A stretch of DNA of 64,000 nucleotides from Paenibacillus alba. Its GTDB lineage: Bacteria; Bacillota; Bacilli; Paenibacillales; NBRC-103111. A program made the translations under genes and the position numbers. Each line of letters begins with the position of its first letter. The stretch's first letter is position 1. Where the stretch lies: assembly GCF_013204855.1 (NCBI RefSeq), contig NZ_JABMKZ010000003.1, positions 661,118-725,117 on the forward strand, written 5' to 3'. This document shows, in pieces, positions 8,913-17,523 of this stretch. A model generated the notes under the pieces. It did no database searches. It was not told the origin of the DNA and saw nothing but the letters and a program-made list of their open reading frames with translations.

Positions 8913-10241
8913 ATGACAGAAAAGGTTAAAGTAGTGACTCTCGGATGCGAGAAGAATATGGTTGATTCCGAGATTATGTCTGGATTAATACATGGACGTG
9001 GTTTTCAACTTGTAGACAACAAAGAAGATGCCACAGTCATTATCGTGAACACTTGCGGGTTCATTGATGCAGCGAAAGAAGAATCAGTGAATACAATTTT
9101 GGATATGGCAGAATTGAAACAAACAGCGAATCTCAAGGCGCTTATCGTCTCAGGATGTTTGACACAACGCTACAAGAAGCAGCTGATGGATGAAATGCCT
9201 GAGATTGATGGCATCGTGGGAACCGGTGATTTTGATAAAATCAATCATATTGTTGATGAAGCGCTTCGTGGCAAGAGACCGGTCCTAGTCGGGAATCCGG
9301 TATTTAACTATGATGCTGACCTGCCAAGATTGGTGACGACACCTAGGTACACGGCGTATGTGAAAATTGCCGAAGGCTGCGACAATGCGTGCACATTCTG
9401 CAGTATTCCGATTATGCGCGGTGCATTCAAGAGTAGAAGCATGGAGTCCGTTGTGGCGGAAGTCGCAAACCTGGCTTCACAAGGCGTCAAAGAAGTCAGT
9501 CTGATCGCCCAAGATTCAACGAATTACGGGACGGATTTGTATGATAGTTTCATGCTGCCTACTTTATTGAATAAAGTGAGCGAAGTAGAGGGGATTGAAT
9601 GGGTCAGACTTCACTATGCTTATCCAGGTTTCTTCAGCGATGAGCTGATTGAAGTCATGGCATCGAACCCGAAGATATGCAAATATATCGATATGCCGCT
9701 TCAACATAGTGAAGATTCGATTCTGAAAAGGATGCGCAGACCAGGGCGTCAGAAAGATACGCGTGAACTGGTTCGCAAAATCCGTGAAGCGATCCCAGAT
9801 GTAGCCCTTCGGACATCCTTGATCGTAGGCTTCCCTGGAGAAACGGAAGAAGATTTCGAAAACCTCAAACAATTTGTACGCGACGTGCAATTTGATCGTC
9901 TTGGGGTATTCGCCTACTCCAAAGAAGATGATACGCCAGCGGCTCGTCTGCCAGACCAAGTTCCCGATGATGTCAAAGAATACCGTGCGAATGCGATTAT
10001 GGAAATTCAGCGTGAAATTTCAAATATTCGTGGCGGACGTCGAATTGGACAAGAAATTGATGTGCTGATCGAGCGATACGATGGCCGGAGTGATGTCTAT
10101 ATCGGCCGTTCCCAATTTGACGCTCCTGAGATCGATGGGGAAGTATTCGTTTCCAATGGCAATTTGAGCATTGGCGAATTGGCAAAAGTTCGTATTACCC
10201 ACTCCTATGAGTTTGACTTGTCTGGGGAGGTTATTGCATGA
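8913..10241 (+). CDS. rimO: Ribosomal protein S12 methylthiotransferase RimO
   Basis: Radical SAM methylthiotransferase that adds a methylthio group to the conserved aspartate of ribosomal protein S12. The 442-residue product has the N-terminal UPF0004 domain with cluster cysteines C12, C48 and C82, the radical SAM motif C156-xxx-C160-xx-C163 in EGCDNACTFCSIP, and a C-terminal TRAM domain. The ATG at 8913 is chosen because TTGGAGG lies 11 bp upstream and the product then has the usual length. The 3' end overlaps pgsA by ATGA. Confidence 0.96.
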   Translation: MTEKVKVVTLGCEKNMVDSEIMSGLIHGRGFQLVDNKEDATVIIVNTCGFIDAAKEESVNTILDMAELKQTANLKALIVSGCLTQRYKKQLMDEMPEIDGIVGTGDFDKINHIVDEALRGKRPVLVGNPVFNYDADLPRLVTTPRYTAYVKIAEGCDNACTFCSIPIMRGAFKSRSMESVVAEVANLASQGVKEVSLIAQDSTNYGTDLYDSFMLPTLLNKVSEVEGIEWVRLHYAYPGFFSDELIEVMASNPKICKYIDMPLQHSEDSILKRMRRPGRQKDTRELVRKIREAIPDVALRTSLIVGFPGETEEDFENLKQFVRDVQFDRLGVFAYSKEDDTPAARLPDQVPDDVKEYRANAIMEIQREISNIRGGRRIGQEIDVLIERYDGRSDVYIGRSQFDAPEIDGEVFVSNGNLSIGELAKVRITHSYEFDLSGEVIA

Positions 10242-10822
10242 ACCTAGCCAATCGCATCACCGTAGCGAGGATTTTGTTAGTACCTATCATCATGTTCTTC
10301 TTGTTGATTAAGGTGAAATTTCCACATATACGGATAGAGGAATTCAGCATTACGTATAATCAAATTATTGCTGCTACCATATTCATTATTGCAGCGAGTA
10401 CAGATAGTTTAGATGGTTACATAGCCAGAAAACGCAATCTTGTAACCAATTTAGGCAAGCTGCTTGATCCGTTAGCGGATAAGCTGCTTGTTACAGCTGT
10501 TCTCGTTTCTCTCGTTGAGATGGGTAAAGTAGATGCTTGGATTGTCATTGTCATTATCAGTAGGGAGTGGGCAGTTACTGGCTTACGCCAAATCGCCCTA
10601 TTGGAAGGCACTGTGATGGCGGCCAGCAAGTGGGGAAAAGCAAAGACGGCAGCTCAAATTACCGCCATCATTGCATTACTTATCAATAATTTTCCGTTTA
10701 CGTTTGTGGATTTCCCTTTTGATGTTATAGCTAGCTGGGCAGCAGCAATTATTACGGTTTACTCAGGAATAGAGTACTTTGTGAAGAATAAGCATGTCAT
10801 CGATTTTTCTGAAAAAGCTTAA
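10238..10822 (+). CDS. pgsA: CDP-diacylglycerol--glycerol-3-phosphate 3-phosphatidyltransferase
   Basis: Integral membrane enzyme that makes phosphatidylglycerophosphate, the first committed step of phosphatidylglycerol synthesis. The CDP-alcohol phosphotransferase signature is complete: D59-G60-xx-A63-R64-x8-G73-xxx-D77-xxx-D81. Several hydrophobic helices are visible over the 194 residues. It overlaps rimO by 4 bp (ATGA), so translation is coupled. Confidence 0.96.
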   Translation: MNLANRITVARILLVPIIMFFLLIKVKFPHIRIEEFSITYNQIIAATIFIIAASTDSLDGYIARKRNLVTNLGKLLDPLADKLLVTAVLVSLVEMGKVDAWIVIVIISREWAVTGLRQIALLEGTVMAASKWGKAKTAAQITAIIALLINNFPFTFVDFPFDVIASWAAAIITVYSGIEYFVKNKHVIDFSEKA

Positions 10823-10915
10823 TAGGGCAACCTATTATCCACCTCTAAACGCGGTTGCTCTTCATTGATCAGCCATGGGTAGGGGTTTTCTTATTTATAA
10901 AGGAGGAATTCCAAT

Positions 10916-12166
10916 ATGAAAGCTGAAATTGTTGCTGTCGGTACAGAGCTTTTGCTTGGCCAGATTGTAAATACGAATGCTCAATTTATATCAAGGGAAT
11001 GCGCGGCAATTGGCGTAGATATGTACTTTCAAACGGTTGTTGGCGACAATGAGCAAAGATTGCTCGACACGTTCCGATTAGCGGCTTCCAGAGCGGATGT
11101 CGTCATCGTTACGGGAGGACTTGGACCTACACAGGATGATCTAACGAAAGACGTGCTAGCCGCCTTTGTAGGCCGTGAGCTGGTTTTGCATGAGCCCTCC
11201 ATGAAGGCGATCTCCGAGTTGTTCCAATCCCGCGGAATACATATGGTCGAGAGCAACAGAAGACAGGCGCTGATGATTGAAGGCAGCGATCCTTTGCATA
11301 ACGAAACAGGACTAGCCGTTGGGATTGCTTTTACTTATGAAGGTACGCATTTCATCCTGTTGCCCGGCCCTCCCAAAGAAATGAAGCCTATGTTTACGAA
11401 ATATGCGGTGCCATGGCTGCAAGCTGTCATGACAGATGCGGTACCTCTTTATTCGAAAATGCTCAAATTTGCCGGGATTGGAGAATCCAATCTAGAGCAT
11501 CAGCTGCTGGACTTGATTGAAGCTCAGACCGATCCTACGATCGCTCCATATGCCAAAGAAGGCGAAGTGACCATTCGCCTGACGACTCGTGCACAATCGC
11601 AGGAGGAGGGCGAGAAGCGGCTGCTTCCGACCGAGCAAGCGATCAGAGCACGTCTGGCAGATCATCTCTATGCGGATCAGGATGTTCCGATTGAAAGCAT
11701 TGTCCTGCAACTGCTGGAGCAAAAGCAGCTAACCCTTACCGTGGCTGAAAGCTGCACCGGAGGATTATTGAGTGACATGCTTACAGATGTACCAGGAAGT
11801 TCCAAGTCATTCCTTGGTGGAATTATTTGTTATTCCAATGCTTTGAAGCATAAGCTTTTAGGCGTGCCGATGGAAATTCTGGAAGGAGATGGCGCACCAG
11901 GTGCAGTTAGCCGTGAGACCGCGGTTCTCTTGGCTGAGAATTTGATTGCCACCACGGGAAGCGATTTCGGTATCTCAGTTACCGGTGTGGCCGGACCCAG
12001 TCCATCAGAAGGCAAGCCGGTAGGGCTGGTTTATGTTGGCTTTGCACAGAAGAATGCCGAAACAGCTGTATTCACTTTGCAACTGTCCGGCAATCGGGAG
12101 TCTGTTAAGCATCGGGCAGCCAAAAGCGCACTCTATCAATTATGGAAACAGTTGAAAGATCACTAG
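10916..12166 (+). CDS. cinA: CinA: competence/damage-inducible protein, NMN amidohydrolase
   Basis: A 416-residue two-domain protein. The N-terminal MoCF-like domain (EIVAVGTELLLGQIVNTNAQF, TGGLGPTQDDLTK, LPGPPKEMKPMF) is the ADP-ribose/CDP-alcohol pyrophosphatase part of the family. The C-terminal PncC domain (about 250-416; VAESCTGGLLSDMLTDVPGS, GVAGPSPSEGKPVGLVYVG) hydrolyses nicotinamide mononucleotide. It lies directly upstream of recA as in many Firmicutes. The ribosome site AAAGGAGG is strong. Confidence 0.95.
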   Translation: MKAEIVAVGTELLLGQIVNTNAQFISRECAAIGVDMYFQTVVGDNEQRLLDTFRLAASRADVVIVTGGLGPTQDDLTKDVLAAFVGRELVLHEPSMKAISELFQSRGIHMVESNRRQALMIEGSDPLHNETGLAVGIAFTYEGTHFILLPGPPKEMKPMFTKYAVPWLQAVMTDAVPLYSKMLKFAGIGESNLEHQLLDLIEAQTDPTIAPYAKEGEVTIRLTTRAQSQEEGEKRLLPTEQAIRARLADHLYADQDVPIESIVLQLLEQKQLTLTVAESCTGGLLSDMLTDVPGSSKSFLGGIICYSNALKHKLLGVPMEILEGDGAPGAVSRETAVLLAENLIATTGSDFGISVTGVAGPSPSEGKPVGLVYVGFAQKNAETAVFTLQLSGNRESVKHRAAKSALYQLWKQLKDH

Positions 12167-12200
12167 GGTTCGCATATAATAAGATCAGTGTTAACGGAAG

Positions 12201-12240
12201 AACCGTAGCAAAGCGATAACTTTGTTGCGGTTTTTTGTTT
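12201..12240 (+). terminator. Rho-independent terminator between cinA and recA
   Basis: AACCGTAGCAAAG pairs with CTTTGTTGCGGTT and is followed by TTTTTTGTTTG. It separates recA transcription from cinA. Confidence 0.9.
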
Positions 12241-12254
12241 GTTCGCTAAAAAGT

Positions 12255-12268
12255 CGAATGTATGTTCG
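12255..12268 (+). promoter_or_regulatory. LexA (DinR)-type SOS box upstream of recA
   Basis: CGAATGTATGTTCG matches the Bacillus SOS consensus CGAACNNNNGTTCG with one difference (T for C at position 5). It lies just upstream of the recA core promoter, the expected place for LexA control. Confidence 0.82.
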
Positions 12269-12277
12269 AAAAAATAC

Positions 12278-12317
12278 TTGGCAAACACCCTGAAACAAGT
12301 TATCATATACCTATAAT
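12278..12317 (+). promoter_or_regulatory. recA promoter region
   Basis: TTGGCA (12278-12283), 17 bp, TATCAT (12301-12306) form a plausible sigma-A promoter. A TATAAT at 12312-12317 is a better -10 but has no good -35 at the right distance. Confidence 0.6.
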
Positions 12318-12340
12318 GATAGAAGAAGGAAGTGAGTGTT

Positions 12341-13384
12341 TTGACAGATCGTCGCGCAGCACTTGATAATGCACTACGTCAAATTGAGAAACAGTTCGGT
12401 AAAGGCTCCATCATGAAACTTGGAGAATCCACGCATATGCAAGTTGAAACGATTTCAACAGGATCGCTTGCCCTTGATATTGCACTTGGAATAGGCGGAT
12501 TTCCCCGCGGAAGAATTATTGAAGTATACGGTCCTGAGTCTTCAGGTAAAACAACCGTAGCCCTTCATGCGATTGCGGAAGTACAACGAGTGGGTGGGCA
12601 AGCTGCTTTTATTGATGCGGAGCATGCCTTGGATCCTTCCTATGCAAGCAAGCTTGGGATTAATATCGATGAGCTCTTGCTTTCCCAGCCAGATACGGGT
12701 GAACAAGCCCTTGAAATCGCTGAAGCACTTGTGCGCAGTGGCGCTGTAGACATTATCGTTATTGACTCCGTTGCAGCACTCGTTCCTAAAGCTGAGATCG
12801 AAGGCGAGATGGGGGATTCCCACGTAGGTTTGCAAGCACGGTTGATGTCTCAAGCACTTCGTAAGTTGTCCGGTGCGATTAACAAATCCAAAGTTATTGC
12901 TATCTTCATCAATCAATTGCGCGAAAAAGTCGGCGTAATGTTCGGTAACCCGGAGACAACACCAGGGGGGCGTGCATTGAAGTTTTATTCCTCCGTGCGA
13001 CTTGATGTTCGCCGTGTTGAAACCATTAAACAAGGTAACGATATGGTCGGTAACCGTACAAGAATTAAGGTCGTTAAGAATAAAGTAGCACCTCCGTTCA
13101 AACAAGCGGAAGTTGATATTATGTACGGTGAAGGTATTTCGCGCGAAGGCAGTATTATCGATATCGGTACGGAGATGGATATCGTGAACAAAAGCGGAGC
13201 GTGGTATTCTTACGAAGGCGAAAGACTGGGTCAAGGCCGTGAGAATTCGAAGCAATTTTTGAAAGACAACAAAGCCATTTCAGAAACGATTGAGCTGAAA
13301 ATTCGTGAGAACAGCAATTTAATTAAAGCTGTTGGTCCTAACGTGGATGAGGACGAGGATGAGCTGGAAGTCGCTTTCGAATAG
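12341..13384 (+). CDS. recA: Recombinase RecA
   Basis: Strand-exchange ATPase of homologous recombination and co-protease for LexA. The 347-residue product has the Walker A motif GPESSGKT (64-71), the [12 protein letters not shown]alker B strand, the [22 protein letters not shown]2 loop region and an acidic C-terminal tail. The TTG at 12341 is chosen because it gives the family N-terminus [20 protein letters not shown] and follows AAGGAAGTGAG; an in-frame GTG at 12332 lies too close to the ribosome site. SOS control is indicated by the box at 12255. Confidence 0.97.
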   Translation: MTDRRAALDNALRQIEKQFGKGSIMKLGESTHMQVETISTGSLALDIALGIGGFPRGRIIEVYGPESSGKTTVALHAIAEVQRVGGQAAFIDAEHALDPSYASKLGINIDELLLSQPDTGEQALEIAEALVRSGAVDIIVIDSVAALVPKAEIEGEMGDSHVGLQARLMSQALRKLSGAINKSKVIAIFINQLREKVGVMFGNPETTPGGRALKFYSSVRLDVRRVETIKQGNDMVGNRTRIKVVKNKVAPPFKQAEVDIMYGEGISREGSIIDIGTEMDIVNKSGAWYSYEGERLGQGRENSKQFLKDNKAISETIELKIRENSNLIKAVGPNVDEDEDELEVAFE

Positions 13385-13402
13385 CATTTAAATAATACAT
13401 TG

Positions 13403-13436
13403 AAAGCACCTTAAACCTTGTGTTAAGGTGTTTTTC
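13403..13436 (+). terminator. Rho-independent terminator after recA
   Basis: CACCTTAA / TTAAGGTG stem, loop ACCTTGTG, then TTTTT. Confidence 0.85.
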
Positions 13437-13458
13437 GTTTTAGGGGAGCTGGTTTGAA

Positions 13459-14148
13459 TTGAATACTGAAGAACAAACAATAGCAATCATCACATTGGTT
13501 GAGAAACAGAAGCGGGGCAGGCACAGGTACAATATTTTTATTAATGAGGAATATGCCTTCTCGGTACATGAAGACATCTTAATTAAGCATCGACTGAACA
13601 AAGGCGAGACCATTGACCATCAAGTCATTGAGAAAATTACGATAGATGAAGAACGCAATAGTGCCTATTTGAAGGCTATTCGAATCATTGGCCGCCGTCC
13701 TCATTCAGCGATAGAAGTAAAGCGCAAGCTCAAAGAAGCTGGTTATGAGGCACCTGTCATAGATTGGGCTTGCGAGAAGCTTATTGAACATAAGTATCTC
13801 AACGATGAAGAATTTGCTCAAATGTGGACCGATAGTCGGATTATTTCTCAGAAGAAAGGTCGGAATCTCGTTCGACAAGAACTTCAGCAAAAAGGAATTC
13901 ATAAGGAATTGGTAAAAAATGCGATGGACACCATTAATTCTGATGATGAATTTGCTGGAGCGATGAAGATTGCCCAAACGAAATGGAAACAAACTTCAGG
14001 GAAAATGATTGATCGCAAAAGAAAAACAGGGGCTTTTTTAATGCGGCGCGGATATACGGGCTCTATGGTTAGCAAGGTTTTGGCGCAAGTGAGCAGTGAG
14101 CCCAACGAGGAAGAGTTTGAAGTTTTTGATGATTCATTCGATAGTTAA
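13459..14148 (+). CDS. recX: RecA regulator RecX
   Basis: Regulatory protein that binds RecA filaments and modulates strand exchange. The 229-residue, highly charged product has the tandem three-helix repeats of the family (EERNSAYLKAIRIIGRRPHS, then SAIEVKRKLKEAGYEAPVIDW and LNDEEFAQMWTDSRI). It starts at TTG 13459 with GGGGAG about 10 bp upstream. A recA terminator separates it from recA, so it may rely on read-through or its own weak promoter. Its stop codon lies inside a long inverted repeat (14144-14188). Confidence 0.93.
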   Translation: MNTEEQTIAIITLVEKQKRGRHRYNIFINEEYAFSVHEDILIKHRLNKGETIDHQVIEKITIDEERNSAYLKAIRIIGRRPHSAIEVKRKLKEAGYEAPVIDWACEKLIEHKYLNDEEFAQMWTDSRIISQKKGRNLVRQELQQKGIHKELVKNAMDTINSDDEFAGAMKIAQTKWKQTSGKMIDRKRKTGAFLMRRGYTGSMVSKVLAQVSSEPNEEEFEVFDDSFDS

Positions 14149-14188
14149 TGTCATTAAATAATTTTCGTAATTAGTTAATGACATTAAC
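14144..14188. repeat. Paired palindromes TTAATGNCATTAA at the recX 3' end
   Basis: GTTAATGTCATTAA (14144-14157) and TTAATGACATTAAC (14175-14188) are perfect reverse complements of each other, and each is itself a 13-bp palindrome TTAATG-N-CATTAA. The first copy overlaps the recX stop codon. It could be an AT-rich transcript hairpin or a pair of protein-binding sites; no T tract follows. No known Bacillus regulator consensus that I recall fits. Confidence 0.7.
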
Positions 14189-14238
14189 CATAGTTTGGGT
14201 ATTAAGCAACCGAGTATTCGCTTATCGATGACATTCGC

Positions 14239-14268
14239 TTGACAAGCTTCTTCGACAAAAGATAAAAT
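14239..14268 (+). promoter_or_regulatory. Sigma-A promoter of rny
   Basis: -35 TTGACA (14239-14244), 18-bp spacer, -10 TAAAAT (14263-14268). It implies a transcript leader of roughly 260 nt before rny. Confidence 0.75.
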
Positions 14269-14375
14269 AACAGTGTATATTTTCATAATTTGTTCAAAAT
14301 CATACTTCTATCATTGATTTTGAGGGAACAGATGTAGAAACCGCCAATTTTTACACTGTTGATTATGGATTATTA

Positions 14376-14404
14376 GCACTATAGTGCCTCTAACGCACAG
14401 TGCG
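14376..14404 (+). other. Two adjacent small palindromes in the rny leader
   Basis: GCACTATAGTGC (14376-14387) and CGCACAGTGCG (14394-14404) share GCAC/GTGC arms and lie 6 bp apart in the untranslated leader of rny. They could form small RNA hairpins or be an operator pair. The remainder of the 387-bp gap between recX and rny (14149-14535) shows no coding signal. Confidence 0.5.
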
Positions 14405-14535
14405 CATTCATTTAAAAGCCATACTCTTTTCGTCATGGGGTATGTATGACTAGTCAAACAATTAAATATCGGATTAAAAAACCGAACGGAATCCCAGGCT
14501 AACACCTTGGAGAAACCAACGAGGAGGTGAACAAG

Positions 14536-16077
14536 ATGATGACTTTCATCTGGGTCGCGATCATTCTCATTGTTGGAGCTGCATGCTTAGGGATTGGTTA
14601 TTTTATCCGTAAATCTCTTGCAGAAGCGAAAATTTCCAGTGCTGAAACAGCCGCTGAACAGATTAGAGAATCTGCCAAGAAGGAAGCGGAAGCACTGAAA
14701 AAAGAAACGGTTCTGGAAGCAAAGGACGAAGTGCATAAGCTGAGGTCCGAAGCTGAAAAAGACATTCGTGAACGTCGGAATGAAATTCAACGACAAGAAA
14801 GACGATTGTTGCAAAAAGAGGAATCGCTGGATAAAAAATTAGAATCTCTCGAGCGTAAAGAAGAGCAAGTTGCCAACAAAGAGAAGCGGATCGAGGATAC
14901 ACAAACACAAATTGATCAGCTGTACAAGAGCCAAGTTTCGGAGTTAGAGCGGATTTCCGGTCTTACAATGGAGGAAGCGAAAAGCATCATCCTCACCAAT
15001 GTAGAACAGGAAGTACGTCACGAAACGGCACAGTTGATTAAAGAAATTGAACAACAAGCCAAAGAAGAAGGCGATAAGAAAGCACGTGAAATCATCACAC
15101 TCGCCATTCAACGTTGTGCGGCAGATCACGTTGCCGAAACGACGGTTTCCGTTGTTTCATTGCCAAATGAAGAGATGAAAGGTCGGATCATCGGTCGTGA
15201 AGGACGCAATATCCGTGCACTTGAAACATTAACGGGTATCGACCTTATCATTGATGATACGCCAGAAGCTGTTATTTTATCAGGATTTGATCCAATCCGC
15301 CGCGAAATTGCTCGGACCTCTTTGGAGAAACTAGTTGCTGATGGACGTATTCATCCAGCTCGTATCGAAGAAATGGTGGAGAAATCCCGCAAAGAAGTGG
15401 ATGAGCGTATCCGAGAATACGGTGAGCAAGCCACGTTCGAGGTTGGAGTCCACGGTTTGCATCCGGACTTGATCAAAATTTTGGGACGCCTGAAATTCAG
15501 AACAAGTTACGGTCAAAACGTGTTGAAACATTCCATGGAAGTAGCTTATCTGGCTGGTCTGATGGCCGGGGAGCTCGGGGTAGACGTAACTTTGGCGAAA
15601 CGTGCCGGGCTGCTCCATGACATCGGTAAGGCGTTAGACCACGAGGTCGAAGGATCTCATGTGGAAATCGGTGTTGAGATTGGTAAGAAGTACAAGGAGC
15701 ATCCAGTTGTCATTAATAGTATTGCTTCCCATCATGGCGATGTGGAAGCGACGTCTGTCATCGCGATGCTGGTTGGAGCTGCAGATGCCTTATCCGCGGC
15801 AAGACCAGGAGCACGCAGAGAGACGCTTGAAACATACATTAAGCGTCTAGAGAAACTTGAAGAGATATCGGAATCCTTTGAAGGTGTTGAGAAATCATAC
15901 GCCATTCAAGCTGGTCGCGAAGTGCGTGTAATGGTTCAACCTGAAAAAGTGGATGATACCGAAGCGTTCCGCCTGGCCCGTGATATTACGAAGAAAATCG
16001 AGGGTGAACTCGATTATCCGGGACATATCAAGGTTACGGTTATTCGTGAAACTAGAGCAGTAGAATACGCTAAATAA
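14536..16077 (+). CDS. rny: Ribonuclease Y
   Basis: Membrane-anchored endoribonuclease that initiates mRNA decay in Firmicutes. The 513-residue protein has one N-terminal transmembrane helix ([20 protein letters not shown]), a long charged coiled coil (about 25-195), a KH RNA-binding domain with [12 protein letters not shown], and an HD metal-dependent hydrolase domain with [12 protein letters not shown]. The ATG at 14536 lies 6 bp behind GAGGAGGTGA; a GTG inside that sequence at 14527 is not a likely start. It is followed by ymdB, as in B. subtilis. Confidence 0.97.
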   Translation: MMTFIWVAIILIVGAACLGIGYFIRKSLAEAKISSAETAAEQIRESAKKEAEALKKETVLEAKDEVHKLRSEAEKDIRERRNEIQRQERRLLQKEESLDKKLESLERKEEQVANKEKRIEDTQTQIDQLYKSQVSELERISGLTMEEAKSIILTNVEQEVRHETAQLIKEIEQQAKEEGDKKAREIITLAIQRCAADHVAETTVSVVSLPNEEMKGRIIGREGRNIRALETLTGIDLIIDDTPEAVILSGFDPIRREIARTSLEKLVADGRIHPARIEEMVEKSRKEVDERIREYGEQATFEVGVHGLHPDLIKILGRLKFRTSYGQNVLKHSMEVAYLAGLMAGELGVDVTLAKRAGLLHDIGKALDHEVEGSHVEIGVEIGKKYKEHPVVINSIASHHGDVEATSVIAMLVGAADALSAARPGARRETLETYIKRLEKLEEISESFEGVEKSYAIQAGREVRVMVQPEKVDDTEAFRLARDITKKIEGELDYPGHIKVTVIRETRAVEYAK

Positions 16078-16088
16078 ACAATAATGCG

Positions 16089-16120
16089 AAAAGTGGCTGC
16101 TACAGCCACTTTTCCTTATT
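16089..16120 (+). terminator. Rho-independent terminator after rny
   Basis: AAAAGTGGCTG / CAGCCACTTTT perfect stem followed by a T-rich stretch. Confidence 0.85.
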
Positions 16121-16190
16121 TTCAGGACGATTGATGATCTCATCACCCGAACTGTGTATCTAAGGAGTATAAAGGAGCTATAAATCGGTT

Positions 16191-16985
16191 ATGAAAATTG
16201 TATTTATTGGAGACATTGTAGGTTCTGTCGGAAGAAAAGCACTAAAAAGTATCATGCCACGCTTGAAGCAAGCACATCCTCATGCGGTCTTTATCGCCAA
16301 TGGGGAGAACGCAGCGGCTGGGAAAGGTATAACATCAGCCATTGCCAAAGAAATCTATGAGATGGGCATTCAGGCCCTTACAATGGGCAATCATACATGG
16401 GATCAAAAAGAGATCTTCGATTTTATTGATCGTGACGAGAAAATGGTTCGGCCCGCTAACTTTCCTCCGGGTACGCCAGGGAGAGGGCATACAGTAATTA
16501 AGGTTAAAGACCAAGAACTGCTTATTATCAATTTACAGGGACGGACTTTCTTGCCGCCAATTGATTGTCCGTTTCGCAAAGTCGATGAGATTCTTGAAGC
16601 AGATAAGAAGAAGCACAAATTTGTATTCGTCGATTTTCATGCGGAAGCAACCTCCGAGAAAATTGCCATGGGCTGGCATTTAGACGGGAAAGTATCAGCT
16701 GTAGTCGGCACGCATACGCATGTTCAAACCAACGATAACCGAGTTTTGCCGCAAGGAACAGCTTATGTTACCGATGTAGGAATGGTAGGACCTCGGGATG
16801 GCATCCTTGGTGTTGAAAAGAATGCGGTGCTTCAGAAATTTAAAACACAGCTTCCGGTACGATTTGTAACAGATGAAGGCAAATGGCATTTCCATGCAGT
16901 CGTGATCGAATTAAACGATCAAACGGGAGCGGCCAAAAGTATTAATTTGATTCGTTATGATGAAGATCAAGTATTTATGGATTAA
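16191..16985 (+). CDS. ymdB: Metallophosphoesterase YmdB
   Basis: Binuclear metal phosphoesterase acting on 2',3'- and 3',5'-cyclic nucleotides; in B. subtilis it controls the switch between motility and biofilm formation. Metal ligands expected for the family are visible: D8 in FIGDIVG, E39 and N40 in NGENAAAGKG, N67-H68 in MGNHTWDQ, and the C-terminal GTHTHVQT. It has 264 residues, usual for the family. It follows rny across a terminator, so it may be expressed both by read-through and separately. Confidence 0.95.
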   Translation: MKIVFIGDIVGSVGRKALKSIMPRLKQAHPHAVFIANGENAAAGKGITSAIAKEIYEMGIQALTMGNHTWDQKEIFDFIDRDEKMVRPANFPPGTPGRGHTVIKVKDQELLIINLQGRTFLPPIDCPFRKVDEILEADKKKHKFVFVDFHAEATSEKIAMGWHLDGKVSAVVGTHTHVQTNDNRVLPQGTAYVTDVGMVGPRDGILGVEKNAVLQKFKTQLPVRFVTDEGKWHFHAVVIELNDQTGAAKSINLIRYDEDQVFMD

Positions 16986-17101
16986 AACAGTTCGTTCAGA
17001 AAATTACGAATTTTCAAATTTAGTGAACTGACATGTTTGGTGCTTCTCGCGAATAGAATGGTTAATGGAATCTATCCATCATTCCCGAGGAGGTACTATT
17101 C

Positions 17102-17362
17102 ATGGATGTATTAAAAGTTTCAGCAAAATCCAATCCAAACTCCGTAGCAGGTGCATTGGCAGGCGTATTGCGTGAGCGCGGAGCCGCAGAGCTCCAAGCC
17201 ATCGGTGCAGGAGCCCTAAACCAGGCCATCAAAGCAGTAGCTATCGCAAGAGGATTTGTGGCGCCTAGTGGAGTTGACCTAATCTGTGTACCAGCATTCA
17301 CAGATATCGTGATTGACGGAGAAGATCGGACGGCCATTAAATTAATTGTTGAGCCTCGTTAA
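17102..17362 (+). CDS. spoVS: Stage V sporulation protein S
   Basis: A small 86-residue Alba-fold protein, nearly invariant among spore formers (MDVLKVSAKSNPNSVAGALA). It affects septation and spore coat assembly; the molecular activity is not established. It has a strong CGAGGAGG site, and a terminator lies 30 bp downstream. The presence of this gene is good evidence for an endospore-forming host. Several GAAT-containing candidates for a sigma-H -10 lie upstream (17050-17080), but I see no convincing -35. Confidence 0.97.
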   Translation: MDVLKVSAKSNPNSVAGALAGVLRERGAAELQAIGAGALNQAIKAVAIARGFVAPSGVDLICVPAFTDIVIDGEDRTAIKLIVEPR

Positions 17363-17391
17363 GACAACGGCAGCATACATAAAGCAAGATG

Positions 17392-17420
17392 CCTGTTTAC
17401 CATGTAGACAGGTTTTTTGG
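17392..17420 (+). terminator. Terminator after spoVS
   Basis: CCTGTTTAC / GTAGACAGG stem (one mismatch) with TTTTTT tail. Confidence 0.85.
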
Positions 17421-17466
17421 CTGTTAAAGTTGTATGAAAGAGTAAAGGGTATTCAAAATTCCTCAG

Positions 17467-17490
17467 AAACCTCTTCGCAGAGGTTTTTGT
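17467..17490 (+). terminator. Second hairpin with T tail before the dipeptidase gene
   Basis: AAACCTCT-TCGC-AGAGGTTT with a following TT run. It lies only about 35 bp upstream of the dipeptidase start, so it could also act as a leader attenuator of that gene. Confidence 0.7.
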
Positions 17491-17523
17491 CTTGTTTGGA
17501 CATATACGGAGGAGGCTGATTGG

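Noticed and set aside
10826..10861. Hairpin GGGCAACC...GGTTGCTC between pgsA and cinA
   Set aside because: The stem is real, but no T run follows and the loop is long, so I do not call it a terminator.
12542..13255. Long open frame of 237 codons on the minus strand opposite recA
   Set aside because: It lies wholly inside recA, has no ribosome site and no recognisable domain; it is a by-product of recA codon usage.
17040..17100. Sigma-H promoter of spoVS
   Set aside because: Several GAAT-type -10 candidates exist, but no matching AGGAWWW-type -35 at the right distance could be found.
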